DNA of 49,742 nucleotides from Candidatus Marinamargulisbacteria bacterium SCGC AG-343-D04 (GCA_003265885.1 QFBQ01000006.1:1-49742), one strand, 5' to 3'. Shown: positions 23,303 to 33,225, numbered from the stretch's first letter. The notes: generated by a model not told the origin, from the sequence alone. Numbers and translations are program-made.

Positions 23303-25264
23303 TCATAATAGTTGCTGTGGATCAAAGTCTGGAATCACTCTGCACCCTTTTGGAGGCATTGGCAAACTACTGATCAGTTCTCGAATAGCCTGTTCTGACT
23401 TTGTATCATGCTTAAACACAATATGATGCCGAAAATAATTTCTTACTTTTTCAAAGGGAGCTGGTTTTGGCCCAATCCAGGATAATCCTTCTATCTTTTT
23501 TTGATTCAAAAATCGTGTTACCGACTGACTATATGTTTTTAATGACGACTCATACGGACTACTCATAATAAGATTAGTTAACCGTGAAAATGGAGGATAA
23601 TTTAAACACTGCCTCATGTCGTTTTCCGTTTCCATAAAGGACGATACATTATGATCTTTTGCAAACTGAATCGAATAATGACTACTCTGATTAGTCTGAA
23701 CGACAACCTTTCCTTTTTTTGCCCCTCTCCCTGCTCTACCAGACACTTGCATCAAGAGTTGAAACGCTCTTTCTGACGATCTAAAATCAGGAATACTCAA
23801 TTGAGTATCAATTCCCAAAACACCCACTAAGGTAACATCCTCTATATGATGCCCCTTTGCAATTAATTGAGTCCCCACCAAAATGTCTCCTGAAGACTTA
23901 AACTCTGTCAAAAGTTCTTCCATTTGTTTTGCATTTTTTGCCGTATCTTTATCCAAACGAATAATAGAGGCATCCGAAAAGTGATGATAGAGTTCTTGTT
24001 CTACTTTTTGAATAGCCTGACCTCCAAACGCTAAACGTGGTTTTTTACAATAAGAACACGTATGGGTCATAGGATGCTTGATATCACAACGATGACACCG
24101 AAATGTTTTATCTTTATGATAGGTAAAACTGAGTTGACACTCTGAACAACTATGTATCTTTCCACATTGTTGACAGGAAATATAGGGAGCATACCCCCGT
24201 CTATTCATTAAAATTATTGTTTTTTGCTTTTGATCTAAACAGTCTTGAATATGATCTATCAATGTCGGCGACAACAACGCGGTCTTGTCTTGCTGACAGG
24301 TCATATCTACAATCTTTATCTGCGGTAAAGAACTTCCTGTCGCTCGCTTATTGAGACTATTGTATGTAATGGGCAGATCCTTTGTATCTGATCGCGCAAG
24401 GCTATAAGACTCTAGAGAAGGAGTTGCTGATCCCAGAACCAAGGGACAACCATGAAATTCGCAACGCTTTTTTGCAATCGTATGTGTAAAATATCGAGGA
24501 TGATTCTCCTGCTTATACGATCCATCATGTTCTTCATCAATAACAATCATACCAATGCGAGATAAGGGTGAAAATATTGCAGATCTAGGGCCTATGACAA
24601 TCGGAGTCATATTTTGAATAATCCGTGTATAAGCCTCATCTCTTTTCTTAGGTGTTAATCCAGAATGTATGACCGATACTAAATCTCCAAAACGTTCGTT
24701 AAATTGGGCTGTATATTGCGGGGTTAATGAAATCTCAGGGCAACAAATAATAATACTTTTGTTTTGCTTGATAACCCATTCAGCCAAACGCATATAAATC
24801 TCCGTTTTTCCACTCCCCGTTATCCCATGAATCAAATGCATAGAATAGGCATCACATTCCGTAATCTGTTGAAAGGTTTTTGCTTGATCTTCATTTAAAG
24901 AAAATGGAGATGGATTTCCTTGAACTTGATTTGTTTGCTTAATACATCTTAATTTTCGTTTTCCAACAATGGTTTGATACGCCTTATACGGTGTTGTTTG
25001 ATAATAGGTATAAAACCACTGAATTAATGATACAATCTCTTCAGATAAGGTAGGCAATTCTTCATGTATACTGCTAATATCTTTAATCTTATTACTAAAC
25101 TCAGACTGATCTGATAATGACAAAATACACCCTAATGTTTCTGAGCGACCTAATGACACATTAACATGAACACCAGCTTTGCATTTATGACTTAATTCAT
25201 CTGGAATTCTGTATGAATACAGAATAGGAATTCCACGAAAAACAAGTACTGACGCTATCTTCAT
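23303..25264 (-). CDS. priA: Primosomal helicase PriA
   Basis: PriA restarts stalled replication forks by unwinding DNA and loading the replicative helicase. The 653-residue protein has a shorter N-terminal DNA-binding region than the ~730-residue E. coli form. The motor is complete: Walker A GITGSGKT at 147-154, DEEH at 243-246, and the C-terminal helicase motifs GTQLIAKGHH and QVSGRAGR. Eight cysteines (364, 367, 373, 376, 390, 393, 403, 406) form two zinc sites. A GATATG start is used; TATGCT lies 15 bases before the ATG and no good ribosome site is seen. Three accessory genes follow in the same direction. Confidence 0.96.
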   Translation of the reverse strand: MKIASVLVFRGIPILYSYRIPDELSHKCKAGVHVNVSLGRSETLGCILSLSDQSEFSNKIKDISSIHEELPTLSEEIVSLIQWFYTYYQTTPYKAYQTIVGKRKLRCIKQTNQVQGNPSPFSLNEDQAKTFQQITECDAYSMHLIHGITGSGKTEIYMRLAEWVIKQNKSIIICCPEISLTPQYTAQFNERFGDLVSVIHSGLTPKKRDEAYTRIIQNMTPIVIGPRSAIFSPLSRIGMIVIDEEHDGSYKQENHPRYFTHTIAKKRCEFHGCPLVLGSATPSLESYSLARSDTKDLPITYNSLNKRATGSSLPQIKIVDMTCQQDKTALLSPTLIDHIQDCLDQKQKTIILMNRRGYAPYISCQQCGKIHSCSECQLSFTYHKDKTFRCHRCDIKHPMTHTCSYCKKPRLAFGGQAIQKVEQELYHHFSDASIIRLDKDTAKNAKQMEELLTEFKSSGDILVGTQLIAKGHHIEDVTLVGVLGIDTQLSIPDFRSSERAFQLLMQVSGRAGRGAKKGKVVVQTNQSSHYSIQFAKDHNVSSFMETENDMRQCLNYPPFSRLTNLIMSSPYESSLKTYSQSVTRFLNQKKIEGLSWIGPKPAPFEKVRNYFRHHIVFKHDTKSEQAIRELISSLPMPPKGCRVIPDFDPQQLL

Positions 25265-25370
25265 ATCTGGCGATATGGTAGCATAGATTTGTTTTGAGAA
25301 AAAAAGAAACTTTTCAGATTACAACATTTTTCTTAAACTGTAGTATACTATCTAGGCGGAGGACCACATT

Positions 25371-26183
25371 ATGACTCAATTAATGAAGGGAAAAAAAGGA
25401 ATTGTTTTTGGTGTAAGTAATAAACGTGGTATTGCCTATGCTATTGCCAAACAGCTTTCTGATCAGGGTGCCGACATTGCCTTTACCTATGCTAACGAGG
25501 TCATGGAAAGTCGAGTCAAGCCTATTGCTGAAGAAATGAATTCAAAATTAGTATTAGAATGCGATGTATCTAAAGAGGATCATATCGAAAAGGTTTTTAA
25601 AGCCTATAAAAAAACATATGGAACCTGTGATTTTGTTATTCATGCTGTCGCCTTCGCAAATAGAGAAGATCTCATGGGCGATTTTTCAGATGTTAATAAA
25701 GAAGGGTGGGATTTAGCATTAGGTGTAAGTGCATATTCACTTGTAGCTATTGCAAGGCACGCTAAGTCTGTCATGAGTGAATCCGGTTCTATTTTAGCAC
25801 TCACCTACCTTGGTGGAGAAAAATATGTTCCCAATTATAATGTAATGGGTGTTGCTAAAGCTGCACTGGAATGTTCTGTACGCTATTTAGCTTCTGAATT
25901 TGGAGAAATTGGTGTTAGAGTCAATTCTCTTTCTGCTGGCCCTGTTAAAACACTAGCCTTTAAGGGAATTGCCGGTTCTGACATTCTATTACGAATCAAT
26001 AAAGTACGGTCTCCTTTAAAGCGTAACATTACCTTAGAAGATGTGGGTAAAGCGGGCTTATATTTGTGTTCAGATTTATCTTCTGGCGTTACAGGTGAAA
26101 CACATCATGTAGATAGTGGTGTACACTGTGTTGCCATTTCTAAAGAAGATGCGAAGCAATACGAAAATATAGACGTTAACTAA
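25371..26183 (+). CDS. fabI: Enoyl-ACP reductase (NADH)
   Basis: Catalyses the last step of each fatty-acid elongation cycle. The 270-residue SDR-type protein has the divergent nucleotide motif GVSNKRGIAYAIA and the catalytic Y146, Y156 and K163 (LTYLGG, then YNVMGVAKAALE). These are at the same positions as in E. coli FabI. The substrate loop SAGPVKTLAFKGI also fits, so it should be a triclosan-type target. GGCGGAGGACCACATT before the ATG contains a strong ribosome site, and TATACT lies upstream at about 25343. It is monocistronic and converges on the MTHFR-like gene. Confidence 0.95.
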   Translation: MTQLMKGKKGIVFGVSNKRGIAYAIAKQLSDQGADIAFTYANEVMESRVKPIAEEMNSKLVLECDVSKEDHIEKVFKAYKKTYGTCDFVIHAVAFANREDLMGDFSDVNKEGWDLALGVSAYSLVAIARHAKSVMSESGSILALTYLGGEKYVPNYNVMGVAKAALECSVRYLASEFGEIGVRVNSLSAGPVKTLAFKGIAGSDILLRINKVRSPLKRNITLEDVGKAGLYLCSDLSSGVTGETHHVDSGVHCVAISKEDAKQYENIDVN

Positions 26184-26186
26184 TTT

Positions 26187-26924
26187 TTATCTAAATACCT
26201 GGTCTAAGTAATCTTGAATATCTATTTTAATAGGCATTAGGTAGTTGTGTTGTTTGTAAGATTGGGTTAATTGAATGAGTTCTTTTGCAAATGTAGCATT
26301 ATAGTGTAGCGTATATTCAAACACTTCTGGAAAAACAACATGATTCACATTGACCCAATACGATTTATTCTTTTCTGTAATTACCGGAGACACTCCCATA
26401 AAAAGCTGAGTAACACTTAATTGCTTCAAATAACCCTCTGCTAAATTTAAATCAAAAAATGGTTGAGTGAATAGTCCATCTGCGCCCGCTTCTAACTTTT
26501 GAAGAGCGTAAGCCACTTCACGTTGCATCGTTTGTCTATAGGGATCTATTCCACAATAGACCTTCAATTCACGAAACACCTTTTTCAACTCTTTTGTTAA
26601 CTCCATCGGTGTTACTTTATAGGTTTTCTGTAAGGGATCATTACTTGGATCTCCTGAAACAAGCAAGATATGTCGAAGACCTTTGTCATATAAAGCTGAC
26701 ACAATTTTAAGATGTTCGTCTAAAGAAAAATCTTGAGTACGAATATGTGGCATTGCAGTGATATCGTTCTCTAACATTTTTTCTACTGCAGTAAATGAAC
26801 GGTTTTCTAGTCGTTTTATATCAGGGATATTAATGCCTGTTATGGCCGTATATTGTGCTAAATACTGTTTAGAATCACTTATCAGAGTATTTAAATCACG
26901 CGGTACTAGCTCTAGAAATATCAT
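26187..26924 (-). CDS. Short methylenetetrahydrofolate reductase-like protein
   Basis: A 245-residue TIM-barrel protein resembling MetF, the FAD enzyme that reduces methylene-THF to methyl-THF. Supporting marks are FLELVPRD at the N terminus (the Glu matches the catalytic Glu of SFEFFPP), PHIRTQDF in place of HLTC, LLVSGDPSNDP (matching the ALRGD-P loop), and LEAGADGLFTQPFFDL. The canonical protein has about 290 residues, so this one is shortened or from a divergent branch, and it may not reduce methylene-THF itself. Methionine genes in the window (metX-metW) would fit such a role. GGGAG precedes the ATG. It ends four bases from fabI. Confidence 0.75.
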   Translation of the reverse strand: MIFLELVPRDLNTLISDSKQYLAQYTAITGINIPDIKRLENRSFTAVEKMLENDITAMPHIRTQDFSLDEHLKIVSALYDKGLRHILLVSGDPSNDPLQKTYKVTPMELTKELKKVFRELKVYCGIDPYRQTMQREVAYALQKLEAGADGLFTQPFFDLNLAEGYLKQLSVTQLFMGVSPVITEKNKSYWVNVNHVVFPEVFEYTLHYNATFAKELIQLTQSYKQHNYLMPIKIDIQDYLDQVFR

Positions 26925-27049
26925 AAAAACAGTCTCCCATTAACACTTTTTTATGTCAATTTTTTATTTTAAGTTAAACGCTATATGATTTACAACAGTA
27001 AACCACTATTTTAACAAAAACCTTTCATTTAAGTTTATCTACATCTTAG

Positions 27050-27112
27050 AATTCTTCAGAAAATTCAATCTTTCACTACTATGATAACTGAGAAAATACA
27101 TACTGAAGAATT
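27050..27112. repeat. 10-bp inverted repeat in an AT-rich gap
   Basis: AATTCTTCAG (27050-27059) pairs with CTGAAGAATT (27103-27112) across a 43-base loop. The 277-base gap at 26925-27201 between the MTHFR-like gene and the end of the yyaL-like gene otherwise holds nothing I can identify. There is no T tract to make it a terminator. Confidence 0.35.
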
Positions 27113-27201
27113 AATTAAAACCCAAAATAAACTCGAAATATTATATAACATAAACTGACAAGAAAGAAACGAACTTTAAAAATATTCTGCTTTATTTCAA
27201 A

Positions 27202-29205
27202 CTAATGATGTTTACTCTCTAGCAAACTAATGATTTGATCAAAGTCACTCGTTGGCTTTTCACAAACAAAATTATGACAATAATAAAATGTTGCTTGATC
27301 ATTAATAGATTTAAACCCTTTTGTTGTTAACACGGTTTTTAAATATGGAGTATTCATATATTGAATTAAAATCCCAGTAAACTTATCAATTTCAACCTGC
27401 TGATCAATAGTAAGATCCTCCGTAATAACTAATGTAGGTAACCCATTATTTAAATCAACATAGGCTTTCAACCAAAAAGTATACCCCATAGGATACCTAT
27501 TCATATCTCCTGCTACTCTTTCAATACCTTCTTTCGCTCTTACAAACCTTTCTGCATCATGTGTAATGTGACTTAATTTTAAGTCATTAAAAAATCCTAC
27601 GGCGTTACCTGCTGGAATAGCTCCGTCATAGCTGTCTTTTTGCTTCACTAACAAATCTTTTGATTGTGAAATAAAATAACCTTTTTTGTCTGTATCCCAA
27701 AACAATTTTGCAGCAGCTTCATTATATTTCAGTGCCTTTTTCAAGTATCGTTCATTGTTTGATACTTGATAGAGTTCGATTAATCCATAGACATAAAAAT
27801 GATAATCAAACATCGTCGCTTCTATGCCACTTTTCCCCTCTCTAAAACGATGATAAAGCTTATCGTTTTTCTCTAAATACTTTTCAATAAACAAAACAAT
27901 ATCCTTAGCTTTTTGAATATAAGAATCGTTATTTAAGGCCTGACCCGCTTTTGCCAAACCTGCAATAAGTAAGCCATTCCAATCTGTTAGAATCTTATCA
28001 TCTAACCCTGGAGCAACTCGCTTTTCTCTTTCTACCTTCAAGCGCTGTCGAATACTCTCCCATAGTTTATCATCGACTAGAGAATATTCCGGATTTAAGA
28101 TATTTTCACCAATTGTCTTTCTACTTCCTTCATCTATAAAATTCCCTTCTTTTGTTATCTTGAAAGTTTTGACTACATAATCAAACTCTTCTTTATTTAA
28201 TAAACGTTCTAATTCACTATACTTCCATATATAAAAAGTACCTTCTTCTCCTTCACTATCTGCATCTTCTGCAGAAAACCCTCCACCTTCTGAATGGAGC
28301 AATCTTTCTGAAATATAACTCACACACTGATTTACACAGTCTTTATACTGTTTATTTTTTGTAATGTGATACGCCGTTGAATAGGTCATTATTAATTGAG
28401 CTTGATCATAGAGCATCTTTTCAAAATGAGGCAAATGCCACTCTTGGTCTGTCGAATAACGATGAAATCCATAACCTACCTGGTCGTAAATTCCTCCTAA
28501 AAACATAGCATCTAATGTATGAGTTACCATATTTATAGCGTCTTCTTTACCAGTACTTTGATAATATGCCATTAGAAAATCTAACTGATGAGAGGATGGA
28601 AACTTTGGTGCTTTTGAAAATCCTCCATATTCTTTGTCATAATGTGAAACAAATGCATGAAACGCATTATCAAACACATCCTTACTTACCTCTTCACACG
28701 AATCCTTAGAAACTAACTGCAAAGATCGTACTATTTTTTGTGTTTCGTTTATAACAACTCCTCGTTTCTCATTCCAAGCTTCAGAAAGTGACACAATTAA
28801 ATCCTTCATCCCTATTCGATGTGGAGAGGAGTTTACAGGAAAATATGTTCCGGCAAAAAACGGTTCTTTATCTGGCGTCATCACGATTGTTAGTGGCCAT
28901 CCTCCAGCGCCTGTCATCATCTGACAGACAGTCATATATAATTGATCAATATCCGGACGTTCTTCCCTATCTACCTTTATATTTATAAAAGCCTCATTCA
29001 TTAAGTTTGCAACTACAGAATTTTCAAACGATTCATGAGCCATGACATGACACCAATGACAGGTTGAATACCCGATCGACAAAAAAATAGGCTTATCTTG
29101 CTTTTTTGCTTCTTCAAAGGCCTCCTCTGACCACGCATACCAATGTACCGGGTTATCTGTATGTTGTAACAAATAAGGGCTACTTTCTTCGGATAAACGA
29201 TTCAT
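27202..29205 (-). CDS. yyaL: YyaL/SPATA20-family thioredoxin-domain protein
   Basis: A 667-residue protein with an N-terminal DUF255 thioredoxin-like domain (SSPYLLQHTDNPVHWYAW, then CHWC at 49-52) and a C-terminal six-hairpin glycosidase-like barrel. Family marks are GGWPLTIVMTPDKEPFFAGTY, GGIYDQVGYGFHRYSTD and HFEKMLYDQAQL, then SAEDADSEGEEGTFY and DDKILTDWNGL. The family is widespread from bacteria to mammals but its biochemical role is not settled. TATAAT lies six bases before the ATG and there is no ribosome site. It stands alone and is divergent from an EamA gene. Confidence 0.92.
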   Translation of the reverse strand: MNRLSEESSPYLLQHTDNPVHWYAWSEEAFEEAKKQDKPIFLSIGYSTCHWCHVMAHESFENSVVANLMNEAFINIKVDREERPDIDQLYMTVCQMMTGAGGWPLTIVMTPDKEPFFAGTYFPVNSSPHRIGMKDLIVSLSEAWNEKRGVVINETQKIVRSLQLVSKDSCEEVSKDVFDNAFHAFVSHYDKEYGGFSKAPKFPSSHQLDFLMAYYQSTGKEDAINMVTHTLDAMFLGGIYDQVGYGFHRYSTDQEWHLPHFEKMLYDQAQLIMTYSTAYHITKNKQYKDCVNQCVSYISERLLHSEGGGFSAEDADSEGEEGTFYIWKYSELERLLNKEEFDYVVKTFKITKEGNFIDEGSRKTIGENILNPEYSLVDDKLWESIRQRLKVEREKRVAPGLDDKILTDWNGLLIAGLAKAGQALNNDSYIQKAKDIVLFIEKYLEKNDKLYHRFREGKSGIEATMFDYHFYVYGLIELYQVSNNERYLKKALKYNEAAAKLFWDTDKKGYFISQSKDLLVKQKDSYDGAIPAGNAVGFFNDLKLSHITHDAERFVRAKEGIERVAGDMNRYPMGYTFWLKAYVDLNNGLPTLVITEDLTIDQQVEIDKFTGILIQYMNTPYLKTVLTTKGFKSINDQATFYYCHNFVCEKPTSDFDQIISLLESKHH

Positions 29206-29211
29206 ATCTTT

Positions 29212-29217
29212 ATTATA
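29212..29217 (-). promoter_or_regulatory. -10 hexamer six bases before the yyaL-like start
   Basis: On the minus strand TATAAT is followed by AAAGAT and then the ATG. The -35 region is A/T-rich and unclear. This is one of the clearest leaderless arrangements in the window. Confidence 0.45.
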
Positions 29218-29327
29218 CGTTTTATTTTAAAAAAACATAGTGATGACTATCATATAGGCTATCTAAAGGCTTCACATGTTTCAATACGCGTGAAATCATC
29301 GTAAACCTGTGATACCGTTTAATTGAA

Positions 29328-30176
29328 ATGAAACAAAAGTTTAAATTTTCCTTAGCTACTGTTGGCGTTTTTTTACTTATGTCTTCTCATATCATTTTTT
29401 CTGTAAACTTTTCTGTCGTCAAATATCTTACAGATCAGTACAGCGTTTCTCAGCTCATGTTATTTCGCTTTATAGCGGGCCCCTTTTTCTTAATCCCTTA
29501 TCTTTTAAAACCACTACCCTCTTTTAAACATATTCGTTTCTTACTTGGACGAACTCTGTTTGGTGTTGCGGCTATGACCTGCCTCTATTTAGGGTTTAAA
29601 TATTCAAACCCTGGGCAAGTAACACTGCTTTTTAGTTGTTCCATTATCTGGACTTATATTGCCTCACGGATAATTTTCAAAGAAAAACCACACATCTTTT
29701 CTTTATGGGCTATAGCTTTATCTTTTCTAGGTCTCTTTTTAATTCTTAGACCAGACAAATTACCCCTAACTTTGGGGGTTATCTTTCCATTATTAGGTTC
29801 TTTTTTTAATACAGGCATGAGTCTATGTTTGAAACGTGCGCGAGATCATTACAGTTCTATCTTTATTGTTTTATTTTTTCATCTTGTATCCATTCCTATA
29901 TTAGCTCCGTTTGCAGACCTTTCTACCTCTTTGTTTACATTTACAACTCTAAAGTGGATGTGTTTGGTAGGAGGACTTAGTATTCTTGCCCAAGTCTTAA
30001 TGACCAAAGGCTATAAATATTGCTATACGACGATTAGCTCTGCTTCAAGTATTATTGGGGTTCCATTGATGTATCTTTCAGGATTCATCTTTTTTAATGA
30101 AACCTTATCTATCTTAAATGGTGTTGGTATTTTTATTGTTCTAGGATCTATGTTTGTAATTGCAAAGTATAAATAA
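29328..30176 (+). CDS. EamA/DMT-family transporter
   Basis: A 282-residue membrane protein with ten predicted helices in two EamA halves. Features include FSVVKYLTDQYSVSQLMLFRFIAGPFFLIP in the first half (key residues F, R and P) and SASSIIGVPLMYLSGFIFFNETLS in the second. The Leu-Gly-Phe-Lys-Tyr loop (LGFKYSNPGQVTLLFSC) recalls the RarD/S-adenosylmethionine transporter-like branch, but the substrate cannot be assigned. The ATG at 29328 has no ribosome site; GATACC lies eleven bases upstream. An all-AT hairpin follows the stop codon. Confidence 0.85.
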   Translation: MKQKFKFSLATVGVFLLMSSHIIFSVNFSVVKYLTDQYSVSQLMLFRFIAGPFFLIPYLLKPLPSFKHIRFLLGRTLFGVAAMTCLYLGFKYSNPGQVTLLFSCSIIWTYIASRIIFKEKPHIFSLWAIALSFLGLFLILRPDKLPLTLGVIFPLLGSFFNTGMSLCLKRARDHYSSIFIVLFFHLVSIPILAPFADLSTSLFTFTTLKWMCLVGGLSILAQVLMTKGYKYCYTTISSASSIIGVPLMYLSGFIFFNETLSILNGVGIFIVLGSMFVIAKYK

Positions 30177-30190
30177 CTTATATATAATAA

Positions 30191-30221
30191 TTTTATATTT
30201 TTTTTACTATAAAATATAAAA
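30191..30221. repeat. All-A/T hairpin after the EamA gene
   Basis: TTTTATATTTT (30191-30201) is the exact reverse complement of AAAATATAAAA (30211-30221), with a nine-base loop. It lies between the EamA stop and the next plus-strand gene. It could act as a weak terminator or melt site; the composition makes chance plausible. Confidence 0.35.
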
Positions 30222-30250
30222 AAAACACAATCTAAAAAAGGAAGTAAATT

Positions 30251-31264
30251 ATGGCCATTGTAGCTTTAGGCAGCACAGCCGCAAGCGTTTTATCCTCACC
30301 AGGATTAACAGTATCTATCCCTGCCATTATCACAACTATTTTTTCATCTGCAGCTGTTCAAACTGGACTAGGACTTGCTTTATTAAGTTTTATTGACAAT
30401 GCTCAGGGGAAAAATGACGAATGCTTTTCTCCAAACCCTATCGCTTATGACTCCATAACTTCAGCCACAGTTAAAAAAGGAAATGTAAAAAAACAAAACG
30501 AAGATCTTCCTTTATTTAGCTGTAAGGATACAGATACAACTCCACACACTCCAGGGAGTATAACAAAGTATTTCCAAAAAGACCCCCAAAATCCATACGA
30601 ACATCTTGTCGCTCAATTAAAAGAATCTGAGGAGGTTTTCTTTAGAAATGGTCCTCAAATCATTATTCCTGGAAAAGCTTTGGGTCGCATAAATACAAGT
30701 ACACTCCCTCTTGATTTGCAAAATATTTTTAGATACATTTCTGAAAAATCTCCCCCAAAAAAAGGAGAGGTATTCATGGTATATATCAACACATTTTCCA
30801 AAACTGATGATAATCCATTAACAGGCATCTTTCATTCTCATAAAGGTAAAATAACCGTTGGGATTCAAGAAATGTGGACAGATTCAACTCAGAAAGCTTC
30901 AGACTCAACAACTTTAGTCGTTACAGGGGGGACATTAAAAAAAGACAGTTTTCCCGGCATTAATACATCTCCGCTTGAAACACATTATAAAAAAACAAAG
31001 AGAACACAGCTTACTCCTATCAATCATTTTGGACCTTGCATATTCGACAACAGCTCTCCTCATAGCTCTCCAAAAGATGGAGGGAAACGAACAGTTATCA
31101 CCCTATTACCAGAAAACAAAAAACACATTCAAAAGTTTTTTGCTATGCTAAATTTGAATAAACCTTACAACGAGCAGCCTCCTAGCAAAGCAATCCGAAA
31201 AGAGATAGTAAAGTTACAAAAGAAAGCGGCAAGAGGGCAAAACCCTTTTACTGATCTGCTTTAA
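30251..31264 (+). CDS. Unknown 337-residue protein with hydrophobic N terminus
   Basis: I do not recognise a family. Residues 1-48 are hydrophobic and rich in Ala, Ser and Thr (two possible helices, about 2-18 and 20-46), without the positive start of a signal peptide. Residues 50-120 are polar. Residues ~125-215 look like a folded beta-rich domain (VFFRNGPQIIIPGKALG, then EVFMVYINTF and ITVGIQEMW). The tail from 290 is basic (KAIRKEIVKLQKKAARGQ). AAAAAAGGAAGTAAATT precedes the ATG, giving a clear ribosome site. A membrane-inserted or secreted role is possible but not shown. Confidence 0.7.
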   Translation: MAIVALGSTAASVLSSPGLTVSIPAIITTIFSSAAVQTGLGLALLSFIDNAQGKNDECFSPNPIAYDSITSATVKKGNVKKQNEDLPLFSCKDTDTTPHTPGSITKYFQKDPQNPYEHLVAQLKESEEVFFRNGPQIIIPGKALGRINTSTLPLDLQNIFRYISEKSPPKKGEVFMVYINTFSKTDDNPLTGIFHSHKGKITVGIQEMWTDSTQKASDSTTLVVTGGTLKKDSFPGINTSPLETHYKKTKRTQLTPINHFGPCIFDNSSPHSSPKDGGKRTVITLLPENKKHIQKFFAMLNLNKPYNEQPPSKAIRKEIVKLQKKAARGQNPFTDLL

Positions 31265-31326
31265 CTCAAATTTTAAAACACACTTTACGCAATATCTTTT
31301 ATCTATAATTTTTTTTACCATTCACT

Positions 31327-31332
31327 TATACT
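31327..31332 (+). promoter_or_regulatory. -10 hexamer six bases before the antiporter start
   Basis: TATACT is followed by ACTGCT and the ATG at 31339. No ribosome site is present. The -35 region is T-rich and not clear. Confidence 0.4.
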
Positions 31333-31338
31333 ACTGCT

Positions 31339-32283
31339 ATGACTCTTGCATTAGATAGCCTTCTTTTTCTATTAGGTATTTCCTTTCTTTGGTATGGAGG
31401 AAATACAGTGGTCGATGGAGCCGCTGGCATTGCTAGACGTTTTCATATTTCTGAACTTATTATAGGTCTAACCTTAGTCTCTATTGGGACTTCTCTTCCT
31501 GAAGTGGTTGTTAATATTATAGCAAGTATCAATAAAGAATCTGATATTGTCTTAGGCAATATTATTGGTAGTAACATTTCGAATACTACGCTTATTTTAG
31601 GCTCCGTGGGTGTTCTAGGATCTCTATCTATTCCTCAATGTCGTTTAAGACGGGAAATCAACTTTTACGTCATCACTTTATTTATATTCTTATTCTGTAT
31701 TTTCTCTCCTTCAACACACAGTATTCCTTTTTGGCAAGGAACCTTGCTTATGGTAGTTTTTTTTATGGCAGCGTATATGTTCTTTATTCCAAAAGAATCT
31801 GACATAGCTCCAACTACATCTATAAAACCCTCTCCTCTTCTGAAAAATATACTTATATTTACTGGGGGATGCGTGTTACTTCCTATGGGAGGTCACTTTT
31901 TAGTAAAATCCTCTATTAGTATTGCAAGTACTCTAGGCTTATCTAAATCATTTATCTCTCTTTTTGCAGTTGCTTTAGGAACCTCTTTACCTGAATTGGC
32001 GACGAGTATTATTGCTGCCAAAAAAGGAAATACGTCTCTAGCTATCGGAAATATTATTGGATCTAATATTTTTAATATTACACTTGTTTTAGGCTTAAGC
32101 TCTATGATTTCTACTATTTCATTTTCTCCAATATTGTCTACCGATGCTCTGATACTATGCCTATCAACAATTCCTTTTGTATTTTATTTATGGTTTTCAT
32201 CTTCTGCATTATTCTCTAAAACATTATCATACGGATACCTATGTTTTTATTGCCTGTATACCATTTATATCTATGTAAGATAA
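31339..32283 (+). CDS. Calcium/sodium antiporter (CaCA family, YrbG-like)
   Basis: A 314-residue membrane protein with ten helices in two inverted halves, exchanging Na+ for Ca2+ or another cation. Both alpha repeats are complete. The first has GTSLPEVVVNI (about 50-60) with GNIIGSNISNTTLILG. The second has GTSLPELATSIIAAKKGN (about 214-231) with GNIIGSNIFNITLVLG. The acidic and Asn residues of these repeats bind the ions. It lies between an unknown gene and rfbA on the same strand; no functional link is evident. Confidence 0.93.
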   Translation: MTLALDSLLFLLGISFLWYGGNTVVDGAAGIARRFHISELIIGLTLVSIGTSLPEVVVNIIASINKESDIVLGNIIGSNISNTTLILGSVGVLGSLSIPQCRLRREINFYVITLFIFLFCIFSPSTHSIPFWQGTLLMVVFFMAAYMFFIPKESDIAPTTSIKPSPLLKNILIFTGGCVLLPMGGHFLVKSSISIASTLGLSKSFISLFAVALGTSLPELATSIIAAKKGNTSLAIGNIIGSNIFNITLVLGLSSMISTISFSPILSTDALILCLSTIPFVFYLWFSSSALFSKTLSYGYLCFYCLYTIYIYVR

Positions 32284-32355
32284 AGCTTAGATACTAGATG
32301 AATTATTGCTCAAGGGTTATACTATTTTATATCTTACATTACTAATGAGGTTCTT

Positions 32356-33225
32356 ATGAAAGGTTTAATATTAGCAGGGGGAGCTGGATCACGTTTATTT
32401 CCTCTTACAAAAGCTATTACAAAGCAATTACTTCCTGTCTATGACAAACCTATGATTTTTTACCCCTTATCGTTATTGATGCTAGCAGGTATCAAAGAAT
32501 TCATGATTATCACATCTCCTGAAGATCGTGACAATTTCGTTCGTGTACTTGGGGACGGATCTGAACTGGGAATCTCTATTTCCTATAAAGCTCAAGAAAA
32601 ACCCAACGGCATCGCACAAGCCTTTATATTGGCTGAAGATTTTATTGGAAATGATTCCGTAACCTTTATTTTAGGTGATAATATTTTTTACGGACATGGA
32701 CTACCTCAACTCTTGCAAGAATCTTTCACAAAAAATACTGGCGCTACTATTTTTGGTCATTATGTTAATGATCCTGAACGTTATGGAGTTGCTACGTGCA
32801 ATTCTGATGGTCTCGTCATTGAACTTGAAGAAAAGCCAAGATCTCCCAAAAGTAACTTAGCCGTTACAGGGTTGTATGTTTACAACAATGATGTTGTTCA
32901 CATTGCACATAACACAAAACCTTCCGCTCGAGGCGAGTTAGAAATTACAGATGTCAACAAAGCCTATTTACAACAGAATTCCCTAAAATTGGAAATTCTA
33001 GGTCGAGGAACTGCATGGCTGGATACGGGAACACATGAAAGCCTCTATGAGGCTTCAAAATTTGTGGAAGTCATCGAATCTCGACAAGGATTAAAAATAG
33101 CTTGCTTAGAAGAAATTGCTTATCGGAAAAATTTCATCTCTCATGATCAACTTGTGTCTCTTTCTAAAAAGTATAATAACGAATATGGTCAATATTTATC
33201 CATGATTGCTCAAGATAAGCCATGA
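32356..33225 (+). CDS. rfbA: Glucose-1-phosphate thymidylyltransferase
   Basis: RfbA joins glucose 1-phosphate and dTTP to make dTDP-glucose, the first step to dTDP-rhamnose and related sugars. The 289-residue protein has the nucleotide loop LAGGAGSRLFPLT, KQLLPVYDKPMIFYPL, ILGDNIFYGHG and RGTAWLDTGTH. Its length is exactly that expected. ATGAGG just before the start gives a ribosome site, and TATACT lies about 40 bases upstream. It overlaps rfbB by four bases. The later genes rfbC and rfbD are not adjacent. Confidence 0.96.
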   Translation: MKGLILAGGAGSRLFPLTKAITKQLLPVYDKPMIFYPLSLLMLAGIKEFMIITSPEDRDNFVRVLGDGSELGISISYKAQEKPNGIAQAFILAEDFIGNDSVTFILGDNIFYGHGLPQLLQESFTKNTGATIFGHYVNDPERYGVATCNSDGLVIELEEKPRSPKSNLAVTGLYVYNNDVVHIAHNTKPSARGELEITDVNKAYLQQNSLKLEILGRGTAWLDTGTHESLYEASKFVEVIESRQGLKIACLEEIAYRKNFISHDQLVSLSKKYNNEYGQYLSMIAQDKP

